From the NCBI GenBank assembly GCA_963972525.1, contig CAXAUZ010000002.1, forward strand, positions 124,001 through 188,000: a DNA stretch of 64,000 bases. Direction: 5' to 3'. A model generated the notes under the pieces. It saw nothing but the letters and a program-made list of their open reading frames with translations. It searched no databases and was not told the DNA's origin. Source of the stretch: Salinilacustrithrix sp003476595 (GTDB lineage: Bacteria; Actinomycetota; Acidimicrobiia; Acidimicrobiales; Salinilacustritrichaceae). A program made the position numbers and the translations under genes. How positions within the stretch are numbered: the first letter of the stretch is position 1; each line of letters opens with the position of its first letter. Positions 57,519 through 64,000 of the stretch are shown piece after piece.

Positions 57519-58868
57519 TCAGTCCACCAGGGCCCGGCAGGGATCGGCACCCTCGACGAACCCGGCCCGGAACGCCGCCGTGCGCTCGAACGCGCTGGCC
57601 TCGGCCTCCCCGCCGAAGGTGAGGAAGGCGATGATGATCTCGTCGAGGTCGCCGGGGGAGAGGACGAGGCGCTGCTCGGGGATCGTCCGGAGGAACTCGG
57701 CGGCGGCGAAGGTGCCGGTGAGGCAGTCGGCGTGCAGGCCGGCGACGACCTCGTCGGTCGGGTCGATGCCCAGCTGGTCCTGGGCGGCGAAGGCGTAGAT
57801 GCGGGCCAGCTCGCCGCCGAACGCGAAGTCGCCGATCTCGGCCAGCGCCGGGAGCAGGTCCTCGCCGTCCATGTACGCGGTGTCGTCGGCGACGCAGTAG
57901 AAGGCGGCGAGCTCCAGCTCCTCGCCGGAGATCTCCTCGTCACCGCAGGTGAGGGCCCCGTCGGCGGGATCGATGACCTCGAAGCCGTCGACCGGGTCCC
58001 AGACCTCGTCCTGCTCGGCGAACAGGGCGGCGTAGAACGACTCGAGGTCGGCCACGAGCGGGTCGAGCAGCTCGTCGAGGGGGAGGTTGCCGCCGGTGGC
58101 CTGGTCGGTCGGGCTGCCGAAGGGGATGGCGACGACGGCTGGCGGCTCGTCGGCGTACGTGGCGCACGCGGCCGGGCCCTCCTCGTAGCCCTGCTGGAAG
58201 GCGCTGACCCGGTCGAACCCGGAGCCGTGGGCGCTGGAGTCGTAGCCGGGGACGCCCAGGGTGTCGCGCAGCTCGAGCAGCCCGCCCACGGCGGAGTCCA
58301 GGGCGTCGGCGCCCGTGTGGAACGTCGGGATCCGGTCGTCCACGTCGTCGACCCAGGCGCCGGCGAAGCAATCGGCCTGGAGCTCGAGGGTGACGGTGGC
58401 GCCTCGCACCCCGGCCCGGGCCTGCACGGCGTGGGCGAACTCGTGGGCCATCACCAGCCCGACCGTGAGGGAGCCGAAGCGCTCCTGCAGCTCGGGGACC
58501 AGGTTCTCCCGGTCCCAGGCGATGAGGTCCTCGGCCGGGCAGTACAGCGCGTTTTCTGCGATCTGGTCGTAGGTCACCGGGTCTGGACCGCAGGCCGGGA
58601 GGGGGGAGCGCGGGCCGTACGGGACGTAGCCCCCGGTCAGGGGGCGGAACTCGACGTCGTAGACCTCGACCATGGTCCCGGCCCAGTAGGTCCGCAGATC
58701 CTCGAGGGCCAGCTCCGTGACCTCGTCCGGGTCGGTGAGCACCTCGCCCGGAGGGACCTCCGGCTCGGGGCGGACCAGACGGTCGTCCCGCAGCACCAGG
58801 TCGGACTCGCTGCACGACGCGGCCAGGAGGGCCACGGCGAGCAGGAGCGGCAGCGACCGGCGACGCAT
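57519..58868 (-). CDS. Lipoprotein metallopeptidase with duplicated, one dead, domain
   Basis: 449 residues. Lipobox LLAASC, then a neutral zinc metallopeptidase domain with MAHEFAHAVQ and a downstream ADCFAGAW, as in YpfJ-like proteins. The second half repeats the pattern (AFYCVADD ... GELARIYAFAAQDQ ... HADCLTGTFAA) but the HExxH is replaced by YAFAA, so it cannot bind zinc there. Extracellular, membrane-tethered. Leaderless -10 TAGCGT. Confidence 0.82.
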   Translation of the reverse strand: MRRRSLPLLLAVALLAASCSESDLVLRDDRLVRPEPEVPPGEVLTDPDEVTELALEDLRTYWAGTMVEVYDVEFRPLTGGYVPYGPRSPLPACGPDPVTYDQIAENALYCPAEDLIAWDRENLVPELQERFGSLTVGLVMAHEFAHAVQARAGVRGATVTLELQADCFAGAWVDDVDDRIPTFHTGADALDSAVGGLLELRDTLGVPGYDSSAHGSGFDRVSAFQQGYEEGPAACATYADEPPAVVAIPFGSPTDQATGGNLPLDELLDPLVADLESFYAALFAEQDEVWDPVDGFEVIDPADGALTCGDEEISGEELELAAFYCVADDTAYMDGEDLLPALAEIGDFAFGGELARIYAFAAQDQLGIDPTDEVVAGLHADCLTGTFAAAEFLRTIPEQRLVLSPGDLDEIIIAFLTFGGEAEASAFERTAAFRAGFVEGADPCRALVD

Positions 58869-58875
58869 CGCACCG

Positions 58876-58881
58876 ACGCTA
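58876..58881 (-). promoter_or_regulatory. -10 element, leaderless
   Basis: TAGCGT on the minus strand, 7 nt before the ATG at 58868. Confidence 0.45.
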
Positions 58882-58918
58882 CCGGTGGGGTCGACGCAGC
58901 CGTCGCCGGACGCCGTCG

Positions 58919-58924
58919 TACGCT
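58919..58924 (+). promoter_or_regulatory. -10 element, leaderless
   Basis: TACGCT, 6 nt before the GTG at 58931. Confidence 0.5.
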
Positions 58925-58930
58925 GGGCCC

Positions 58931-61579
58931 GTGGCACAGGGCACGATCGACCGGGAGCGATGGGGCCAGGATGTGGTCCTGGCCGACGGGTCCACGGTGC
59001 ACGTGCGACCGATCGACCCCTCCGACGGCGACGCGCTGGTCGCCTTCCACGGGCGCCAGTCCCGCGAGTCGGTGTACTTCCGCTACTTCAGCCCGCGGCC
59101 GAACCTGTCCGACGACGACATCCGCCACCTGACCACGGTCGACGGCATCGATCGGATGGCGTTCGTGGCGGCCCGCGACGACGAGATCCTCGGGGTGGCC
59201 CGCTACGACCGCTACCCGGACCGCCCGGTCGCCGAGGTCGCGTTCTTCACCGACGACCAGATGGGCGGCAAGGGCATCGCGACCCTGCTGCTCGAGTACC
59301 TGGCCGCCTACGGCCGCGAGATCGGCATCAGCCGGTTCGAGGCCACCGTGCTGCCGTCGAACCGGCGCATGGTGCGGGTGTTCCAGGCCGCCGGCTACGG
59401 CGCGTCGAGCGCGTTCTCCGACGGGGTCATCGAGGTCACCTTCGACATCGAGCCGAGCGAGGAGGCGGCCCAGGCCATGGCCGAGCGGGCCCGCCGGGCG
59501 GAGCGCCAGTCGGTGGTCCGCCTGCTCGAACCCCGCGCCGTGGCCGTGGTCGGTGCCGGCCGGAACCCGCGCAGCATCGGGCACCGGGTGCTGCGCAGCC
59601 TGCTGGGCGGTCCGTTCCGCGGCCCGGTGTACCCGGTCCACCCCGAGGCCTCCGCCGTCGCCGGCGTGAAGGCGTTCCGCAGCGTGACCGAGCTGCCCGA
59701 CGAGATCGATGTCGCCGTCGTGTGCGTTCCTGCCGCCGAGGCGAACCAGGTCATCGAGGACTGCGGCCGGGCCCGGGTCGCGGCGGCCATCGTGATCTCG
59801 GCCGGCTTCGCCGAGACCGGGCCGGAGGGCAAGGCCCGCCAGGAGGAGCTGCTGGCCACGGCCCGGCGGTTCGGCGTGCGCATCCTCGGCCCCAACTGCC
59901 TGGGCGTCATCAACACCGACCCCGACATCCGCTTCCAGGCCACCTTCGCGGGCATCGTGCCCAAGCCGGGCCGGGTCGGCCTGCTCAGCCAGTCCGGCAC
60001 GCTCGGCGCGGTGATCCTGGGCCACGCCCGCGACGCCGGCCTCGGCATCTCGAGCTTCGTCGCGGTCGGCAACAAGGCCGACCTGTCGGGCAACGACATG
60101 CTCCTGTACTGGCTCGACGACGACCGCACCGACGTGGTGCTGCTCTACCTCGAGTCCTTCGGCAACCCCCGCCGGTTCGGCCGCAACGTCCGCCAGGTCG
60201 CCGCCAGCAAGCCGGTGTTCGCCGTGCGCACCGGCGCGGTGATGGATGCGCTGATCGACCAGGAGCAGGCCGAGGACTGGCTGGACGACGCCACCATCGA
60301 CGCCCTGCTCCGCCAGACCGGCGTGGTCCGCGTCCCCACGGTCACCTCGCTGCTGAACGCAGCGATCGTGGCCGAGAACCAGCCCGTGCCGGCGGGCAAC
60401 GGCGTCGTGGTCATCGGCAACAGCGGCGGCAGCGCGTCCATGGCCGCCGACGCCTGCGTCAACGCCGGGCTGCGGATGGTGACGCTGTCCGAGCAGACGC
60501 TGGCCGCCATCGACGACGTCCGCCTCCACGGCCGTCGCACCACCAACCCGGTCGACCTGCCCTTCGACGCCTCGCCGGCGGACTACCGCGCCGTGCTCGA
60601 CGCGGTGCTCGTGGACCCGGAGGTCGACGTCGCCCTCGTGGTGCACGCGCCCTACGACCCCGACGAGCCCGACGAGGTCGCGGCTGCCCTCGACCAGGCG
60701 GTCGCCGAGCACCCGGCCAGCACCGTCGTGTCCTGCATCTACGGGCAGCGGACCACGGTCACCGACGGCGGCGTGCCGATGTTCGCCTTCCCCGACGACG
60801 CGGCCTACGCGCTCGGTTGGGTGGCGCGCTACGGGGTGTGGCGCTCAGCCGAGCTGTCCGGCGAGGTGCTGGCCTGCCCGACGGAGGACGAGGTCGTGAC
60901 CCTGGTCGAGCGCCTGCTCGCCGACGACGAGCGGATCGAGCTCGAGCCGGACGCGGCCCGAGGGCTCCTGCGCGCCGGCGGCATCGAGGTCGTGCCGGTC
61001 ACGGTCGTGCGCAGCCCGGCCGATCTCGAGACCCTCGAGGTCAGCGGGCGCGTCGCCCTGAAGGCCGAGGCCCACGACGTGGGCGCCACCACCCAGCGCC
61101 GGGGCGTGGCCCTCGACCTCCACGACCACGACGACGTGCTGGCCGCCGCCACCGCCATCGTCGAGGGCATGGGCGACGATGCCTGGCCGATGGTGGTGCA
61201 GGAGATGGTCGAGTCGGGCGTCGACGTCCGCATCAGCGTCGCCACCCACCCCGTCGTCGGTCCGGTCGTGCGCCTGGGCCCGGGCGGCGGTGCGGGTCGC
61301 TTCGCCCCCTCACCCCGTCGGGTGCTGCCCCTCACCGACCGGGGCGCGGACGAGCTCGTCACCGAGTCCGGGCTGCACGAGGTGCTCGACGACGACAGCC
61401 GCCGCCACGTGGTGGACCTCGTGCGGCGCCTGTGCGCCATCGTCGACTCCGCGCCGGAGGTCACCGAGCTCACGTGCGATCCGGTCATCGTCCGCGCCGA
61501 CGGCGCCGACGTCATCGAGGTGCGGGCCACGCTGGCCGACGTCGCCGCCGACGACGTCCCCCTCGTCCGCCGCCTCTAG
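58931..61579 (+). CDS. GNAT acetyltransferase fused to acyl-CoA synthetase (ADP-forming)
   Basis: 882 residues. Domain order: GNAT (about 18-170; MGGKGIATLLLEYLAAYG), CoA-binding Rossmann (VAVVGAGRNPRSIGHRVLRSLL), succinyl-CoA-ligase-like domains (VGLLSQSGTLGAVILGHARDAGLGISSFVAVGNKADL) and a C-terminal ATP-grasp (RVALKAEAHDVGATTQRRGVALDL). GNAT-first order resembles actinobacterial Pat-like protein acetyltransferases whose CoA-ligase part senses metabolites. GTG leaderless. Confidence 0.88.
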   Translation: MAQGTIDRERWGQDVVLADGSTVHVRPIDPSDGDALVAFHGRQSRESVYFRYFSPRPNLSDDDIRHLTTVDGIDRMAFVAARDDEILGVARYDRYPDRPVAEVAFFTDDQMGGKGIATLLLEYLAAYGREIGISRFEATVLPSNRRMVRVFQAAGYGASSAFSDGVIEVTFDIEPSEEAAQAMAERARRAERQSVVRLLEPRAVAVVGAGRNPRSIGHRVLRSLLGGPFRGPVYPVHPEASAVAGVKAFRSVTELPDEIDVAVVCVPAAEANQVIEDCGRARVAAAIVISAGFAETGPEGKARQEELLATARRFGVRILGPNCLGVINTDPDIRFQATFAGIVPKPGRVGLLSQSGTLGAVILGHARDAGLGISSFVAVGNKADLSGNDMLLYWLDDDRTDVVLLYLESFGNPRRFGRNVRQVAASKPVFAVRTGAVMDALIDQEQAEDWLDDATIDALLRQTGVVRVPTVTSLLNAAIVAENQPVPAGNGVVVIGNSGGSASMAADACVNAGLRMVTLSEQTLAAIDDVRLHGRRTTNPVDLPFDASPADYRAVLDAVLVDPEVDVALVVHAPYDPDEPDEVAAALDQAVAEHPASTVVSCIYGQRTTVTDGGVPMFAFPDDAAYALGWVARYGVWRSAELSGEVLACPTEDEVVTLVERLLADDERIELEPDAARGLLRAGGIEVVPVTVVRSPADLETLEVSGRVALKAEAHDVGATTQRRGVALDLHDHDDVLAAATAIVEGMGDDAWPMVVQEMVESGVDVRISVATHPVVGPVVRLGPGGGAGRFAPSPRRVLPLTDRGADELVTESGLHEVLDDDSRRHVVDLVRRLCAIVDSAPEVTELTCDPVIVRADGADVIEVRATLADVAADDVPLVRRL

Positions 61580-62700
61580 CGCGGCAGCCCCAACACCCGC
61601 TCGCCGAGGATGTTGCGCAGGATCTCCACGGTGCCGCCCATGATGATGTAGCCCGGGGCGTAGCAGATGTTGCGGGCGACCCGGCGGCGCAGGCCCTCGT
61701 CGGCGAGGGTGGCGTGGGGGCCGAGGACCCGGCCGCAGAAGTTCGCCACCTTCACCTCGAACTCGGTGCCGATGGTCTTGGTCGCGGCCGAGAAGCCCTG
61801 GGGTGCCTGCTGGAGCGTCTCGCGCAGCACGAGCAGGCGGCCGATGCGGTACATCGACTCGATCTCGGCGATCTCCTGGCGCAGGTTCGGATCCTCGAGG
61901 CCGCCGTGGGCCCGCACGAACTCGAGGCAGTCCTCGTACAGGCGCTTGTTCGACACGAGCCGGTCGATGCCGCCGCGCTCGTGCTCCATCTGGCGCATGA
62001 CCTGCTTGAAGGAGTTGTTCTCCATGCCGACCAGGTTCTGTGCGGGCACGCGCACGTCGTCGAAGTAGATCTCGCAGAAGTGGTCGTCGTCGGTCATGTC
62101 CCGGATGGGCTTCACCGTGATGCCCGGCGAGGTCATGTCGACGATGAACTCCGACAGGCCCTTGTGCTTGGGAGCGTCGGGGTCGGTGCGGGCGATGAGG
62201 TAGCACCAGTCGGCCTGGGCGCCGCCGGAGTTCCAGATCTTCTGGCCGTTGACCACCCACTCGTCGCCGTCGCGCACGGCGTTGGTGCGCAGGGAGGCGA
62301 CGTCGGAGCCGGCGTCGGGCTCGGACATGCCGATGCACCACATCGACTCGGCGGCGATGATGCCCGGCAGCCAGCGCTCCCGCTGCTCCGGCGTGCCGAA
62401 CTGCAGCAGGGTCGGACCCATCTGGCGGTCGGCGAACCACGAGCTGGCGATCGGCGCGCCCTCGGCGATGAGGGCCTCGTAGACGACGAAGCGCTCGAGG
62501 GCCGAGCGGCCGCCACCGCCGAACTCCGTCGGCCAGGTCATCCCGATCCAACCCCGCGCCGCCAGCTCCTTGGCGAAGGCGTCGTCGGGCTGGGCGATCC
62601 AGGAGTCCTCCTTGAACCAACGGCCCTCGGTGGCCTTGCGGCCCACCTCATGGGCCTCCTCCGCGAGGGCGAGCAGCTCCGGCGACCACGAGAAGTCCAT
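61576..62700 (-). CDS. Acyl-CoA dehydrogenase
   Basis: 374 residues. FAD motif CIGMSEPDAGSDVASLRTNAV, WVVNGQKIWNSGGAQADWCYLIARTD and the C-terminal IMGGTVEILRNILGERVLGLP. The C-terminal position often carrying glutamate shows GGTVEI, a form seen in acyl-CoA dehydrogenases of fatty-acid or sterol breakdown. Convergent overlap of 4 bp with the GNAT-fusion gene. Leaderless -10. Confidence 0.92.
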   Translation of the reverse strand: MDFSWSPELLALAEEAHEVGRKATEGRWFKEDSWIAQPDDAFAKELAARGWIGMTWPTEFGGGGRSALERFVVYEALIAEGAPIASSWFADRQMGPTLLQFGTPEQRERWLPGIIAAESMWCIGMSEPDAGSDVASLRTNAVRDGDEWVVNGQKIWNSGGAQADWCYLIARTDPDAPKHKGLSEFIVDMTSPGITVKPIRDMTDDDHFCEIYFDDVRVPAQNLVGMENNSFKQVMRQMEHERGGIDRLVSNKRLYEDCLEFVRAHGGLEDPNLRQEIAEIESMYRIGRLLVLRETLQQAPQGFSAATKTIGTEFEVKVANFCGRVLGPHATLADEGLRRRVARNICYAPGYIIMGGTVEILRNILGERVLGLPR

Positions 62701-62708
62701 GCTCGGGG

Positions 62709-62714
62709 ACGCTA
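62709..62714 (-). promoter_or_regulatory. -10 element, leaderless
   Basis: TAGCGT on the minus strand, 8 nt before the ATG at 62700. Confidence 0.45.
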
Positions 62715-62718
62715 CAGG

Positions 62719-62724
62719 TAGGTT
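62719..62724 (+). promoter_or_regulatory. -10 element of sulfotransferase gene
   Basis: TAGGTT, 10 nt before the GTG at 62735; only 34 bp separate it from the divergent start. Confidence 0.4.
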
Positions 62725-62734
62725 CTGCGCCGCC

Positions 62735-63646
62735 GTGAGTCGCCGCATCGTCTACGTCGTCGGGAAGGGCCGGAGCGGGTCGACCCTGCTGGACGACCTC
62801 CTCGGCACGGTCCCTGGGGTCGCCTCGCTGGGCGAGCTGCGCCTGCTGTGGTCACGCGGCTTCACCCCGGGCTACCGGTGCGCGTGCGGCGAGCTGGTCG
62901 CCGACTGCCCGGTGTGGTCGGGCGCCGTCGTCGACGCGATCGGCTCCACGTCCGGCGACGCGCTGGCCGAGGTCGAGGCCCTCCAGGACCGGGTGCTGAC
63001 GTGGCCGCACGTGCCCCGGCTGCTCGCCCGCGGACCGGGCGACGACGACCGCGCCCTCGGCGAGGTGATGGGCCGCCTTTACGCATCCCTGGCCGAGCGG
63101 CTGGACGCCGAGGTGCTGGTCGACTCCTCGAAGTGGCCGCTGCCGCCCGGCGCCTTCGACGTGGTGCCCGGGTTCGAGGCCTGGGTGCTGCACCTGGTGC
63201 GCGACCCGCGGGCCGTCGCCCACAGCTACCAGCGGCACAAGGGCGGCGACGGCCAGCCCGAGCTGCCCCGCTTCGGGGCGCTGCACACCTCGCTGTCCTG
63301 GGGCGCCCGCAACGCCGCCGCCGAGCTCGGCCGGCGACCCGTCCCCGCCGAGCGGTTCCGCCGGATCCGGTACGAGGACCTCGCCGCCGACCCGCGGGCC
63401 ATGCTGCGGTCGCTGGGGGAGTGGCTCGGCATCGCGGACGCCGACCGCGCCTTCGTCGACGACCGCACGGTGCGGCTGGGCGAGGCCCACCTCGTGGGCG
63501 GCAACCCCCGCCGGTTGGATCGGGGCGACATCGAGATCCGGGCCGACCAGGAGTGGTCGGGCGGGTCCGCCTCCCGCAGCCAGCGCCTCGTGGGCGCGCT
63601 CACCGCACCGCTCCGAGGGCGGTACGGCTACCCGGGGTCGCGCTGA
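62735..63646 (+). CDS. Sulfotransferase family protein
   Basis: 303 residues. PAPS 5'-phosphosulfate loop VVGKGRSGSTLLDDLLG at the N-terminus and 3'-phosphate motif LVRDPRAVAHSY near the middle, with YEDLAADPRAMLRSLGEWLG following. It transfers sulfate to a lipid or sugar acceptor. The stop overlaps the start of the DUF354 gene (TGATG), suggesting a cell-surface glycan or glycolipid context. Confidence 0.88.
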   Translation: MSRRIVYVVGKGRSGSTLLDDLLGTVPGVASLGELRLLWSRGFTPGYRCACGELVADCPVWSGAVVDAIGSTSGDALAEVEALQDRVLTWPHVPRLLARGPGDDDRALGEVMGRLYASLAERLDAEVLVDSSKWPLPPGAFDVVPGFEAWVLHLVRDPRAVAHSYQRHKGGDGQPELPRFGALHTSLSWGARNAAAELGRRPVPAERFRRIRYEDLAADPRAMLRSLGEWLGIADADRAFVDDRTVRLGEAHLVGGNPRRLDRGDIEIRADQEWSGGSASRSQRLVGALTAPLRGRYGYPGSR

Positions 63647-64000
63647 TGCGGGTGCTGTTCGACATCGTGCACCCGGCCCACGTGCACTTCTACCGCCACC
63701 TCCACGACCTGCTCCGGGCCGAGGGCCACGAGACGCTGATCGTCGCCCGGGACAAGGAGGTCACCCTCGACCTCCTCGGCGCCTTCGGGATGCCGCATGA
63801 GTGGACCGGCCACGCCGGCGCCAAGTCGACCCTGGCCCGGGCGGCGGAGCTCGTCACCCGGGACGTCGCCCTCACCCGCTGGGCCCGCCGCTTCCGGCCC
63901 GACGTCGTGCTCACCCGCAATCCCGCCGGCGTCCACGCCGGGCGCCTCGTCGGGGCGTGGACCGTGTACGACAGCGTCGACGGACGGGCCGCCGGCGTGC
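63646..64000 (+). CDS. DUF354 glycosyltransferase-like protein, truncated by window end
   Basis: First 118 residues: MRVLFDIVHPAHVHFYRHL, HETLIVARDKEVTLDLL and RRFRPDVVLTRNPAGVHAGRLVG, matching DUF354 (GT-B type, MurG/UDP-GlcNAc epimerase-like). TGATG overlap with the sulfotransferase gene. Probably surface polysaccharide or glycolipid assembly. Confidence 0.82.
   Translation, partial: MRVLFDIVHPAHVHFYRHLHDLLRAEGHETLIVARDKEVTLDLLGAFGMPHEWTGHAGAKSTLARAAELVTRDVALTRWARRFRPDVVLTRNPAGVHAGRLVGAWTVYDSVDGRAAGV

Noticed and set aside
58717..62721. 1,334-codon plus-strand frame
   Set aside because: Out of frame with the GNAT/CoA-ligase fusion and antisense to the acyl-CoA dehydrogenase; composition is shadow-like.
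1..64000. CRISPR array, rRNA operon or insertion sequence
   Set aside because: No regularly spaced repeats, rRNA stretches or transposase genes were seen anywhere in the window.

Overview
The window is high-GC, densely coding DNA with many GTG starts and very short intergenic gaps. I infer an actinobacterium, most likely of the Acidimicrobiia/Iamiaceae-Ilumatobacter type. Support comes from a SAM-IV-type riboswitch upstream of metX, an LPxTG surface protein, many acyl-CoA dehydrogenases, SDRs and thiolases, PrsW and DUF1876 proteins, and a -10-only (TAnnnT) promoter style placing start codons 6-10 nt downstream. The class-level assignment is inference; no rRNA is present.

Layout. 1-2.1 kb: trans-sulfuration (cystathionine gamma-type enzyme, cystathionine beta-synthase). 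2.2-3.3 kb: two DUF202 membrane proteins and a hypothetical. 3.35-6.5 kb (minus): thiolase, a lipoprotein and an LPxTG surface protein that needs a frameshift to be read through. 6.6-11.1 kb: a membrane molybdoenzyme complex (four-cluster ferredoxin fused to NrfD, plus a catalytic subunit). 11-18 kb: PhoU, SDR, MsrA, a PIG-L deacetylase, a metallo-beta-lactamase-like protein without metal ligands, and an acyl-CoA dehydrogenase. 18-24.3 kb: STAND-like ATPase, beta-lactamase-fold hydrolase, dioxygenase, alkyltransferase-like protein, DEAD-box helicase and an orphan DNA N6-adenine methylase. 24.3-28.7 kb: SAM-IV riboswitch, metX, PLP enzyme, Fpg-like glycosylase. 28.7-33.9 kb: tRNA-Gly, RsbW-like kinase, hydrolase, flavodoxin, SDR, tRNA-Cys, macrodomain protein, transglycosylase. 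33.9-42.7 kb: secreted metzincin protease, SDR/MFS pair, then a three-gene surface operon (collagen-like protein, PrsW, VWD/beta-propeller lipoprotein) and an Lrp regulator.

42,866-49,633 is an integrative element inserted in the 3' half of tRNA-Val(GAC) and bounded by perfect 61-bp direct repeats. It carries a tyrosine integrase, an excisionase-like protein, an ECF sigma/anti-sigma pair, two unrecognised small proteins, a two-TM unknown protein, paired 12-bp-spaced repeats near both ends, and a 0.6-kb region with iteron-like repeats and two inverted ~100-bp copies of a hairpin element whose stems differ but stay paired. This is the strongest candidate for undescribed biology here.

49.7-64 kb returns to the host backbone: zinc-finger/USP-like fusion, DUF302, DUF1876, a CoA-transferase, flavin monooxygenase, cupin, acyl-CoA synthetase, CopC/CopD, HU, a duplicated-domain metallopeptidase lipoprotein, a GNAT/acyl-CoA synthetase fusion, acyl-CoA dehydrogenase, sulfotransferase, and the start of a DUF354 glycosyltransferase.
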